64,000 bases of DNA. It comes from Doryteuthis pealeii (Eukaryota > Mollusca > Cephalopoda > Myopsida > Loliginidae). This document shows, piece after piece, positions 25,901-39,800 of this stretch. Position 1 is the first letter of the stretch. Every line of letters starts with the position of its first letter. The position numbers and the translations under genes were made by a program. Under the pieces are notes generated by a model. That model had not been told where the DNA came from and made no database searches. It worked only from the letters and a program-made list of their open reading frames with translations. The DNA lies in the NCBI GenBank assembly GCA_023376005.1, contig CM042145.1:12980454-13044453 (forward strand), read 5' to 3'.

Positions 25901-27828
25901 AATAGTAAAATGTGTTTATTAAAAAAATTGAGTATCCATTAAGAATGAATTTATTTCAAAAAATTGCTGGCATTAAATGACCCACTGAGGTTGCTATGCC
26001 ATAAACCAAACCAAACCTTCAGTTGTAAAAGTAATCTATGGTTGGTTGTAATACCTTTCTTTTTTGCTTCATTATGAACTTATTCTGCAATCAGTGTGTA
26101 TTAGTTTTGACAGAATATCGCAGAATGTATTTGTAATTGATAATTTTGATGTATAGGATGTCCCCTAATGATAGGACACATACTCTTCAAAATTAAAAAT
26201 AAAATGTGTCCCCATCATTATGGGACATCCTGTATTTATTGAATTTACATTGTCAGTAAGGGCAGGGTTAGCTCAGTCGGTAGAGTTCGGCTAGAAACCA
26301 CAAGGTTTCTAGTTCGACACCTGCCCTCGCCAACTCAGCGTATGAGTAGCACGGATCTGTGCAGTAAAGTAAGGAGCTGATGGTAGGTGTGGCGCTCCAC
26401 CTTAGACGCAAAAATACTCTCCTTGGTCTAGTGCTAGTGAAAAGGGGATAGACTCCCTGATTGACTGATACCAAATTTAGGCCACCCGAACTACTTCTTC
26501 TTCACATTGTCAGTTGAGAGGTACAGTATGGTATACTTATTATCAGGTTGGATCTGTAAATAAAGTTCAAATTCTGAGGTTGTGTATAATTTCCAATTCA
26601 CACTAATTCTATGCTTTGTATCATTGACAAAATGTCTCAATGATTGGCATAAAAGAATGGGGCCAGTATTATCTTGCATAGGCAGTAGAAACAAAAAGCT
26701 ATTACACCTATTGTAAACCTTGACAAAGTCAAATCAAAAATCAAGTGATTGTGTTGTTGATGATAATCTTTGTAAGTGATAGCATATTAGGTAAAAGTTT
26801 TAACTTTTTACTCATTTTTAACTTAAAACAATATGTGGGAATGACAAGACTTTCGGACCACCTTGAAGATTAATCCACAACGTGGTCGGAAAGTCTTGTC
26901 ATCCCCTACATATTTTTTTTAGAGATAAAATAATTACATAATACAACCCGAAATTCTAGAAACTAATTTCATTTTTACAGATTTTTTTTTAAAGGTAAAA
27001 TAATTACATAACTTATATTTCATATAATTAAAAAAGATAATGAAAAAAAATGACTTTTTATTTTTTACTTCCAGGTTGCTCTTGTCTATCCAAACAATGA
27101 CCCAATATCGTTCAGCTGTGCTTTTTATGGCTGTCTTATTGCTGGCGTTGTTCCTGTACCTGTCGAAGTTCCTCTTACTAAAAGAGTGAGTGATTTTATT
27201 TTATTGCTTTCTTTTTCTATTTCTTTCCATTTTCTCCGTTCTATTTATGCTATTAATTTTCCAATTCTTACTGAAATTTTATCTTGAAGATTTGTATGTT
27301 ACTTAAATGTCACTTTTCAGAAAATCTTGAATTTTTTTTTTAAATTAAGGAAAATATCAATAAATTTTCTAATAGATCATTTAAATAATAAATCAACTAA
27401 GCATAGATTTTCTTGAGAATTCATTGTATGCAGAAATATATAAAAGATTAGCTGTTGACTCAACATTTTTTTTTTTGTTTGTTTATCACCAGGTAATCTG
27501 GACATTAGCTACATAAATGAGAGTAACCTCCCTTTGTTTCTTTCACTTTGAGGAAGCTGTCTGTTTTGGTCAGCCATTTTGATTTCACCATAATCAATAC
27601 AACTGCATGTTTTAACACAAAATTATCATAAAATGTGTTCTTAATAGCAATTAAGTTCATCTATCTATACATACATAAACGGCAGTTGTGTGTATATGTA
27701 TGTCCGGGGGAAACTTTCAAAAATAAAACAATTAACGACAAAGTAAATATATATATACACATTGAATATCACCAGGGTTTGGTTTTTGAGCAAAAATAAT
27801 AGAGATTTGATTTATATTCGTGAAGATG

Positions 27829-27862
<34 letters not shown>

Positions 27863-30800
27863 AAATGATAACAGTATGGATTTTTTTTTCCATTAAATAT
27901 TTTAGATAGTAGACATTAACATTTATTTTCAGAGTCGCTGGATCAAAGCAAGGTCTATTTTTTTTACATAGGGATTTAAATGGGGCATCCCACGAGGATT
28001 CAACTCGTGATTCAGTAATAATTGATCTGTGGGACTAACTTTTAAAAATACCCCTCTACCCAGGTGACACCGGGTAGCCACTGCTAGTTTCAAATAATGC
28101 ACAAGCACAAATTAGAACACATTTTATGCTATTTTCGTGTTAAAACATTCAGTTGTATTGATTCGAACAAATTTGTATTTTCAGTATAGATTTACGGTGA
28201 AATGAAAATGGCCAACCAAAACAGACGGCTTCCTCAAAGTGAAAGAAACAAGCTAATGTTCAGATTACCTATCACCATTGGTGTATTGAAAGAATTTTTT
28301 GTTTAACATTTTCATAATACTACCCCTGTCCTATAATAGTTGTTACATTTGTATGTAAATGTAACCACAATTATATCACAGGTAGTATTTGTTTTTATAG
28401 AATAACAATTTAGATATTTGATATTGATGATCATTGCAGATGAACAGTAAAATATTTTGAAATAATTTTATTCAAAACTTTGCAAATGAAAAAATATTTT
28501 AGATAACCTCGTTACTGTTGTATATTGGATCATACAGTATTCAGTATACTAGTACATTCAAACTACATGTGCACCAAATATATAGTAACTCGCAACAGTG
28601 CTAAAACCTCGAGGTAGACGGTTCATGTAATGGTTCCATAATCCTTGCAGTCTCAGTAATCACCTTGATGCTCTCAGACAGCCATGTATAAATAGTCCTG
28701 GACCAGCACATTTACTCTCTACGCAAGGTACGCCAGGCTAGTCTACAACAATTACATCTTGAAAAAATTGGCATCTTTAGTAAAATGTATCCATGGGCAA
28801 GACATTTTTTACTGTTTTCACCTTTTTTTTTTTTTTTTTTTTTTTTTTTTCAAATAACCCTTTTGATCTGACTTATGCACACAGTTTGTTGTTTTGTTTT
28901 TTTTTAAAATTTATTATTATTATTATTTTCAAAGCTATATAAATGAATTCACGAGACCTATAAGAATTGCTCTTTAGATTCAATGTGTTTAAAAACAAAA
29001 TGTTTTTTTTTTAAAGGTGAGACAAAAATGTCCCAACAGTATTATCATGTTAACAACTGGTATTATTAACAGATATTTTTTCTTTGGGACATCCCATTAT
29101 GATCAAATGGGTTAATTCTTTTAAATGTTTTTCTTTTGTTCATGTTTCAATGACACTTATTTTTAAACCTGCTTTTTTAATTAGAAATCTTCATTTCAGC
29201 CTTAACACTGGCTTCATCCATTTTTTATTAAATACCTTTCTTGAATCTTTTTATTTTTTCATTTTTTTTTTTTCATATATATATATTTCTCCATATAACT
29301 TCATTTTAAATATCAGATGTTAGCCACCAATACACACACACACACACACACATGTACCTAAGTGTGTGTATGTAAACTTCATTTTTCTGCAATACATTTT
29401 CCTCTTTGAAGATATGTTGCACCCTTGTGTGTATGTTTCTCTCTTAAATTTTCTGAAAATTAACGTTGCCCAACATCCAAATTGTTCAAAGAAAAATTTG
29501 TGCACAATCTTTTTGCAAATTAACTTTGTTAATAAACATTTCAAACAGAAGGGAAAGAGAATAAAGAAAATTACTTTCTGGATTTTTGTCATATTTCTGT
29601 AGTTCTTATCATTCCTTACATACTCATGTGGCACCCTGCATAAGTTGCTTTTTCTGCACCTAGAATCTACTTAAAGCATTTTAACATAGCAAAATATCAT
29701 TTGTTATGATTTAACTCTACAAATGCAAATGTTTTCAGGATCAACTTGTATAGATCTGCCATTTTCTGTTATAATAAACAGAAACCCACTGTTGCAGCTT
29801 CATTGGTAAAATTAAATTCCTTTGTCTGAACTTGTAAAATAAGGAATTATCATTATTATACATTGATGTACTTTGACTAGGGTCTTCATCTTGGTTGGTA
29901 TTATACAAAGGTGAACTGAAAATTTCATAGGATGACATCATATCTGATGTTGATGACTATTTTGACCAATGGGATCCAAGCACTGCAACACACAACAACA
30001 GTGTATGGACCACAAGGGCAACTATATTGAAAAATAAACCTCATTTGGTCACATTCCATAAGAGTATCTTGGTCAGCCTATGAATTTTTCAGCTGACCCT
30101 TGTAGTCACAATGTATTACACGTGATTTTCTTCAGGTGTTATAGTCACAAACCCATGAATTTTGAATGAACTTTTTTATTCAGTCCAAAAAGTAAATTGT
30201 TCTCATCCCATTGTCTTTGGTTAATTCTTCCTAGTTTATTTGTTTTCCTTGTGATGTTGCCTGTCAGTTTCTTCCACTTGAGTGAGAAAAGAAAAACAAG
30301 TAATGTTAACTGATACAAGATATCCACTAAAGCATGAATAACGGAATGAGAATAATTTACCATTGTGGATTGAATAAAGAATTCAATTCAAAATTCTCAG
30401 GTTATCATCTACAAGAGACACTTGAAGAAAGCTAGTGGATATATTGACTGAAGTGTAACTATAATAACAACCAATATGAGGACATTAGTCCATCAGCCTA
30501 ATAATAATAAAATAATTTCTCTCTAGAGAAAAGAAGAAAAAATTCACTGAAATGAAATTATTTTGCTGAATTGAAAATATTGATCTTTTCAGATGATTTG
30601 GATTTTGAGAGTATTGGATGAAGTCAATCAATACAGCATTTTGTTTTTATTGGCTTTGATAAAAAAAAAGAATTTAAAAAAATTAACTCTTAATGGATTT
30701 TCTAAAGTATTTGCTGAATTTTCTTGGTGATTCATAAAGTAACTTTATGGTTCATTGATAATGTTCACAAGCTTCAAGTTTAAATCTGACCATCTTGATC

Positions 30801-31770
30801 TGTGAATTAAAATGAGAGAAAATTCAGTGATGGTGTCAACTATCTTTGACTCTAACTTAGCAGAGGGCTGGGGTTGGGTTTTTTTTTTGGGGGGGGGATC
30901 TTTTCTCTTTTTTTTCTCTCTCAAATATCCATATTGCTAATGTCATTATGACATTATTAGCCAAATAATTTATCAACTAACAAACAAGTTTTGCCTGATG
31001 CTAACCATGAACCTTATTTTTCTTGGTTAGTGGGTGAAGATTCTTCACTACAGCTTTTTTTTTTTTTTTTTCTATTTTTTTATGTTTTTAAAAACTTGCA
31101 ACTTTTAATTTTATATCCATTGATGAAGCACTAGGTTTGTATTTTCTTTGCAGCATTTGCGCCATGATCATATGCTTATTTTTTGTTTCTGCTAACAAAT
31201 CTGATATGTAATATAAAACAGTGTCCATACAGTGGCCATATTTGACCTGCCATTACTGTGTCCATTCTGACTTGGGTCCTGCCCTCTCCCTCTTCTTCAT
31301 TTGTACAGTTCGAAGAGAAGGTGGTTAATGACCCTGCTAAAGGCAAAGTGCAGGTGAGTCAATGCCAGCCTCCATTTTGGCTGCTGACATAGCATTGCCA
31401 ATGCTGCTTGTTCACCATTCTGTTGTCTGTCTGTCTGTCTACCATCATTATTACTTTACTCCTCCTCTTCCTCCTCCTCCTCTGAGCATGCTCCCCTATT
31501 CTCTCTCTCTCTCATTTTATCACATTTCTTACTCTTGGTATGCATCTGTATGTTTGTCTGTGCCATAATATTGAGATCCTTTTAGTCTGCATCCAATCTA
31601 ACACTTGAGCACACTTTGTAGATGAGACCATTACATTCTTCTTCACTTGTCATTAATGTTGCTTCAATTTTCTTAGTCATGTCTTCTGTGTGAGTCATTA
31701 GAACAAACCCCCACCCAACCAAATTAAAAAAAAAAAAAAATTTTCCAATAAGTATCATTATCATAGATAT

Positions 31771-31805
<35 letters not shown>

Positions 31806-34800
31806 CATTTTTCTTGCTTGCTTGCTTTTTTTTATTTTCTACATTGTAATTCATTATGGAAATTGTTGACATTGAAGTAGTTCTTTTTTTTTATCTTCAG
31901 TAAACTACTTTTTTATAAATATCCAAAAATGATTATTTTACATTTTATAAATGTTACTTGAATATATTCTAAAGAAGTTTATTTAAACTGCACTGATTTA
32001 AATGCAAAACTTTAACCATAATATTAGAGATAAACCTGTTTCAATGCAATGGGTGAAAATAGATTTTTTTTTTCAAATACATAATTTATTTCAGTAATCA
32101 AACATTGAAATCAAATGAAAATCATCTTAAAATTCTCTTTGGATATTTATCAAATCTTCCCCAATTCAAAATTTATTTATGATTAAAATGAACATACATT
32201 CAACTTATGTTTGTCATACATACCCTTACTCTTGTAGAATTTTTGTACACACGTATGCAATAAATAGTGCATGGTAGATCATCTGGTCTACTCAGATATT
32301 TTCCTCTTTCAATTGAGGTTTTCCTTGAATAGAATTTCTATTTATAATGCCTGTTATCTACAAACTGAGCTTGAATTCTATTTTACTTGACTGAAATTTA
32401 GAAATAAAAATTGTTTTGTCTTTAGATGCATTTTGATTGCAAAAAAAAAAGTTTTTATTATTTGTAAAAACAATGTTCTAGCTTTTTAATTGGGGTAGGG
32501 AAGTCATAATGTTTTGATGAAACCAGGAAGAGAGAGGTGTCTATATTGTTAGGTTTTAATTTTTCCATCTTCTGAGTTGTTGCACTGTACCCAAAAAAGT
32601 GTTATTTTACAGTTTATGGTACCCATTATATGAATTTCATTTTTTTTTAAATAGTTTTGAGGAATATCTAATGTTTAGATTCTCAATCTACATTAGGCAA
32701 AACAATTTTGAAAGGCATGAATCAAACATTTATTTATCAAGTTGGTCATAGATATTGCATAATCTGCTTTATATAAAAAACAAGTGTTTGGATTAATCCT
32801 TTCAGGTTTTCCATTATCTCATCTCCCACCCACCCCCATGTCTTTGTTTATCAAGCAAATAAATTAACTTCACTTTTGCTCCCATTTCTTTGTGATACTT
32901 TCTAAATTAATATATAGCTAAAACATTCCAGTATATCTTAAGCAAAATTTAAAAAGAAAAAAAGAAAAAACGATCAATTCAGTATTAACTTTATTCATTG
33001 AATTGTGCAAAACTGATAAAAAGTAATTTAGGTAGCTTTAAATCCTGGAAGCAGCACTCTACAACATGGCAGCTGTATGGCCATTTACCTCCCATCTTGC
33101 AAACCATCCAAGTAAGATGAACAAGACATTCTGGGCATTGTTGGAAAAAATAAGGATAAACTCATTAGTGATGTTCTCCTACACATGGACACACCAGTGT
33201 TAACTGATCAGCAATGACTTACATTTGCCAACTCTCTGCAGACACTGGATGCCATCTACAGGATGACCAATATAGGGACAGATAGCAAATGAGTGTCAAG
33301 GGAATCCATGCTGATGGCATGCCTTGATGATGGTCTATTAAAGATTGTCAATTTTTATCTTATATCTTAAATAATAATTTAAATGTCTTAATATTCATAC
33401 CAAATTCAAATCTTTGAGGATTTTTTAAATTGTATATAGTACTATTTTCTTTTAAAAAATGGTTATATGATATTCTATACGAAGAAAAGGAGTTCTGTAT
33501 TTAACAACAAACAAAAAAATCCCATGAGTTTTTTCTAAGCTTAACTCATTTAGTCTTTAGATATTTGGTTATCAAATTTCCCAGCTCTTTGATTTCCTAG
33601 TAATTTTATTCATGTCAGTCACAATATTACTTCTGTCTTCTTCAATCACAACTGAGTTGAAGATTCCACCAGAAATAGTTTTGGATTTTCATATAAGACA
33701 ATTTAGAAGAATCATCCTTGTTTGTTATTGTACAAAAATTTGGCTGCACAATTGCATCTCCTTCATTTGAGATCTGATCATATTAGCTCCATTATCATAT
33801 TGTACTGTGGTATACTTTTTATTGTATGAGTAGGTCTATCATTCATTTTTAATACTTAATAAGTAAAATCTAGTGTGTTTTGTTATTTAAGACTACCTCA
33901 TTTTACCCCCTCCCCCCAAAAAAATATCACCTGGGTCTTATTTGTGAAGTTGAGGTATCTGGTAGGCTAACGTTTGCCTGGATGTCATGGACTACCAGAA
34001 AGTTTTTTGTCATCCAGCCTAACCCCCATAGTCATATTAGTACATGAAAGTCAACATGCTGTACTAAAAAATAATATGCCTCTTGGAAATGTTTAAAATT
34101 TTTAACAAATATATATGAAGGAAATGTTGTTTAGCATTTCATTTTGCACAAGAAAAATAAATCACATCTTTCATTTTCAATTTTTTTCATTTGAATTCAC
34201 ATACAAAGATTCATTTTCTTATATAATTCTGCACATACACATGTTAGAAATTGATCATGGCATAACAGTTATTCTCATAAGAAATGGACTTGGTGATCAG
34301 AGTTCAAATCTTGCATACGGCTGTTTGCATTTTGCTTTGCACTAATACCCATGGGTATGAATATATCTCTTCTCCCTCCACTTATGGGTAAATAGTAAGG
34401 TAGACTAGGCTCTTTAGCCTTGGTACAGCAACCAGTCTAGGAGAAGGAAATTTATGAATTTAAAATTGTCATTGTGTTACATCCTACCCACACATATCCG
34501 TACTTACTTTATTGTAAATTGTTTCACGTTACTTATCCAAACAAAAGTAGATTTGTTTGATAATCTTTAGTTCAAAATGTATTCCCAAATAAACAAGATG
34601 GAAATCAATCGGAGCATCCATTCAAGATAGATATCTCAATTTATATACCCAACTTACTGTTCATTTACACCATTGCATCATTCATAGATTTTTTTTTTTT
34701 TTTTTTTTTTTCGTATTCATCTAATCAATAAGTTGGCAGTTGAGAAAAGTTTAATCAAGTTTCTCAGCAGCTACTGAATAAATTATCCTTATTTGCATTC

Positions 34801-36788
34801 ATTGAAAACAATTTTTCAATGGCAGGGGGTGGGGTGGGGGTGGGTCTGGTCCAAGTTTTTAATCCTCTATTCAGCTTATTATCCACCTGTCTATATACAT
34901 GCACAATAAAAAGCTAATGGCAAAATGCGTAGGTGTATCCTTTATGGTAAAGGGTAGTACATTTATCCATTTAAGGTGTCAATAATTGATTTTGTTGTAG
35001 ATGAATGAAAAGGAAGTTTAGGTGATTTCTATTTATAGATTTCTCAATGAATTCTTTCATCTTTTTCTAACTGCCAAATATTTATTAATAGAATAACAAT
35101 GTATAAAACTGATAAAAACAAGCAAAAAAAAATTTTTATTTTTTTAAAATTGATTACTTTTAGATTTGCATGTGGTATGGTATGCGCTTTTAGACATTGT
35201 ATCGTATGTGATTTAAACTGCTACCATTTTCCCTATGTTTACTAATGTAGAGATGAATGCAAACACCCTTTGATTGTATTACATTATTTTGGAGAGTATT
35301 GGCCAGGTGCCATTTCTTTGATTTTGTTGAATATTTGTGGCAGATGAATAGTTAGTGGTACTGGTTGCTTATCAAATGTGATGCAGCATGTTTTGGGTAG
35401 AGCATAAAACCGCATCCAGTAGTGATGCTCCATTTCTGATACTGTGTGGACACACACCTTCATTGCCATTATTCCCAAGTCCACTTTGACCAGAAGTGGT
35501 TCTACCTGTTACGGTCTCGTCTAGGGCAAAATAAATTTGTTTTGAAAATTATTCATATTGGATAGGAATACTTAGAACTATAACTGAGTGCAAACAAATT
35601 ATTATTATATAGGAATAATTACTTTAAACTATATAATTGCTTGAATTATTTATGTATTTGCCTCTCACCCCACTTATGAGGGCGTGACACAAGGACATTT
35701 TTATGTGGGTCCACCCACAAGCCAAAGCTCATGGGTGGTAGACACAAAAAATGCGTCGATCCCCTCGGCATTCCCCCTCGAGAGAGGGCACCTCAGGCGC
35801 TGGGCAATAAACTATTGTTTGAATTATTAGTATTAGATAAGAATACTTGATATTATATAACTGTGTGCAAACAATTGATTATAGACCAAAAAAAGTGCAA
35901 TTTAAAAAAAAATGTTATCGAACATTGAAATTATAGTTAGGATTACAGTCAAATTTTTGCTTTGAATAACTCCTAAGTTGATATGCCATTAAACAAACCA
36001 AATTGTTGTGATAGTTTCATCTATAGGTCAAATAGATCTTTTTGGAAATTATTAGTATTAAATAGTAATAGTTAGTTGAAACCATATAATTGCTTGGGGG
36101 AAAAAAAAAAAAAAAAAAAAAGACTGGCATTAAATAACCCAACAAGAGTTGACATGCTGTAAAACCAACCCATGATGCAGCATTGGATAACTGGGTTTGT
36201 GTCCAGCCTTACAGCCCAGAACAAACAAATTAACAGCAGATAAAAATCTATTTCTTTACACTGTAATATGAAAGAAAGAAATAGGAAAACAATTTCTTGC
36301 TGCGAAATCTAATGAATAAATACATCCTAGTTTCATGTACAGGTATTTTTTTTATTTTTTTTTAATTATTACTAAGGACTGAAATTTTTATCACTTCAGA
36401 ATGATTAATGACAGTTTGTCAAATCTAAAGAATTCAGAAAATGAAATGCACACCTGATTATTATAGTAACTAAATAAAGTCGTTGTGGTGGCCTAAAGTC
36501 AGTATCAGCCAGACAGCGAGGGAGTCTATCCCCTTTTCACTAGGGCTAGACCAAGGAGTTTGTTTTTGCATCTGAGGTGGAGCATCACACCATCAGATCC
36601 TTACTTTACTGCACAGATCCCTGTGCTACTCATACACTGAGTTGGCAAGGGCTGGTATCAAACCAGGAACCTTGTGGTTCCTAGCTGGACGCTGTACTGA
36701 CTGAGCTAACTAAATTGAATCAAACTTTTTTTTTTTTTTTTTTTTTTATTACAAATTATCATAGAACAATGAAAGAAAACTAAGGTTG

Positions 36789-36819
<31 letters not shown>

Positions 36820-39800
36820 AGAAAAAAGCAATTAGTGAACAAAGCCATGTCATTTCAGAATTTGGGTGAACATAAGGTTTCACGGCTTCTTTTATCAGTC
36901 AGCTGTGACTTATAATGATTTTTCTTTCGAGGAAATTTAGAAATATATTCTTTTTAAAAGATAGCTTAGTATGTTCATGATTCAACCATTTAAATCTACA
37001 AGACGTACATCCAAAAAAAGACTTTATATTCTTGGAAGACTTAATTGTCACAATATTAGTCTTTTTTGTTCATTCACTGACTTGTTGTCAAAATGGCTTA
37101 AGGAATAAAAATGATCAACTTTAATCTTTGTCCATCCATTTCTCATTTCATAACTCAAGGACATCTAGAGTTATAGCCACCAAATTGTCTATGCTTATTA
37201 ATAGGACACAGGAACATGGTTTTAGCATATTGGTTTTGAAAATTCTAAAATTTAATTGTTTTAGCAATGTAAGTATAATAAACTGAATCCTTACATTTGT
37301 GTCCATCCGGTTACTTAAATTGAATCTTTGTCTTTTTATCTAATTGTATAAAGTAGAAATCTAACTATAAAAAATACTCTTGCCAGAAATAAGTTATGAT
37401 CTTTTGGAAAATCAAGACTTTAAAGGAATATACTGTTTGTAGTATGAACAATAATGGCCACCACTGAAAGCCATAAATGTTGACATCTCAACAATGTTTA
37501 ACTTTTTCTTTTTTTTTATTAACTCTTTTCCCTGCCCCATCCGGGGGGACCAGTGTGCTTCGGCCACTGGACCGGGTTAAAGTATAATTATTAGCGTCGA
37601 TCCCAGAGATTCATCCCACCAGGCAATACCTGCCCCTTTGGGGGCAGGGCTGGGTTTATTGCCCAGCGCCTGAGGTGCCCACCTTGAGTGGGAATGCCGA
37701 CGGGATCGACGCAATTTTTGTTCTTTCCCACCCATGAGCTTCGGCTTGTGGGTGGGCCCACGTTAAAATGAGGCCTTGTGCCCAGTCCATACAAGTGGGG
37801 TATGCGACAAATACACTCAACAATGTTTATTAACTTTCTCATTGTTAGTTTCAAGTGACGACCGCAATAATCAGTTTCTTCAACTGAAAAAAGTACTCTG
37901 CCGGCAACACTCCCAGTAGTTCTTACAAAAATCGTCAAAAGTTCACTTCACTTTAAGATTGAAACACAACACCGTTCTCTCCACTGGAAAAGACGTTCTG
38001 CCAGTTCGGCATTTATTTCTTTCAGTGGTCGAACCACTTCAGCTAAAAGGATTGACAGCAATTCCACCATTCATAATCAGGAGGTTGCGAGTTCAATCTT
38101 GAGTCACTCGCTATACCCCCCTCGCGCAGGCCAGACACACACGGACACACTTAGTCCTTGGGGGCAGGGAATTCTCAACTCCACGATTCCCACCTCCGCC
38201 ACTCACCCTGTGCTCTCCGTCACAAAAATTATAAGTCCTTACAAAATCCTAGTTCAGTATTATATGCCTGTGTTTATTGCAGCAATAAAAAAATGGGATA
38301 GATAATTTCATGGTCAATTTATGTAACTGCCTAGAGGGCAGATTTTTTTTTTTTTTAGCTAGTGAGTTAAATGCATTAATTGAGAGGTTTAACATTTTAA
38401 GTGGTATTATTTAGTATTTTCTCTCTTTGTGTTATGCACTGTTGATCTTTCTTCTTTTTTTTTTTATATCTTTTTTCCTTTTTTTTTTCTTCTTTTCTAA
38501 TAAAGAACATAGATGTATGTACATATCCTTTTCATTTGACCATAATATTGCACTGTTTGTAGTAGATAAGTAAATGTTACATAGCTTTTTGAGTGTCTTG
38601 TATAATTGTTAATTAACATTAATTTTATTTTGTTTCTATTCATAGATTTGTGTTAATTTTCTATGTTTAATTTTGTTTTATAGTCTTTATTTACTATATT
38701 CCCTGATGGATGACTTTGGTGCATTTGCATATGTTACTGATTCACATATATTCTTCTTCTTGCATGGAACTAATATCAGATCTGTGTATTTAATGTCATA
38801 TTTGTTGTATTATTATTTACATATTGTTTATATATTTATTTATTTTTTAAAGTATATAGTCATAGTGATTTTTAAAAAAATGTATAATCTATCAATTTTT
38901 AAATATAATTAATTGTAAATTTTGTTTTGAATAACAAAACCATGGGTTTTGCTTGCAAAAGGGACATTTTTTTTTTTTAAAGAGGCCCAAATTGATCATT
39001 TCATATAATGTCAGGTTAGAACTTTTGACTTAATCTACAGGTGTGTGCTTTCTGCTGGGTTGGTGAGGTATGTTTTAAAATACCATTTTGTAAAAAGAAA
39101 ATTCTATTTAGATAAAGCAGAAAGACAACAGGTTTTATATTCACTCTAGGCCAAATTGATTACTCAAAGGGTTACAATGATTAAAAAAAAAAAAAAACAC
39201 TTTTTTCCAGACTAGATTAGAAACCACATTCATTTAACACTAAGATAAGCTTGCAAAAGTCTTAAATGATCCAACAAAAGAAATGGCAGTAGTGAAATTT
39301 GAGAAAAGAGGGATAAAAATTGCTGTTTTTTTTGTTGTTTTTTCCCCCAGGAAAAGATCTAAATAAGTGGTCAATAAATACTTTTTGCCATTACCACAAA
39401 TATAAATATATTCAGGGATGCCATTATCCATTAGCATTGTAAAGCATTTTACCTGGTTGCACAAGAACAAAATGACACTTAGAAACATTTTGGTTATTAA
39501 GAGAATGGAAGATGAAATTGTAAAGAATAGTTTTAATTCAGGTTAATGTAGCCCCCCCCCCCTACTCCAACCACTGGTCTTAAATGATTAAAGTATTTCG
39601 ATAAAATTTTTACTCATTGTGAATATAACAAAGAAAAATGATTATTGAAAACATAAAACAATGACATTTATTGATGGGGGGAAAATGTTAGACTCTCATG
39701 AAATTATTCTTTTGTCTGCATAATAGATTGTATTCCCTCATTAGATAATAAAAATAAAAATCAATGTGCTAAGTTTTATTTTTAACAAATTTGTCCCGTT

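Larger units (their letters stand above)
27186..31308 (+). other. DIP2 intron of 4.1 kb
   Basis: Holds a palindromic MITE with a Helitron inside it (27493-28272), a small MITE (28318-28388), a (CA)n tract (29332-29352), a foldback element (29829-30520) and poly-T runs (28826-28850, 31055-31075). 28390-28820 and 28960-29820 show no recognised feature. A (CT)-rich acceptor region leads into microexon 1. Confidence 0.65.

Noticed and set aside
26263..26330. tRNA gene
   Set aside because: The cloverleaf-like head is the 5' part of SINE A. The same body follows it at 17931-18177 and 44992-45235, and the stems contain mismatches.
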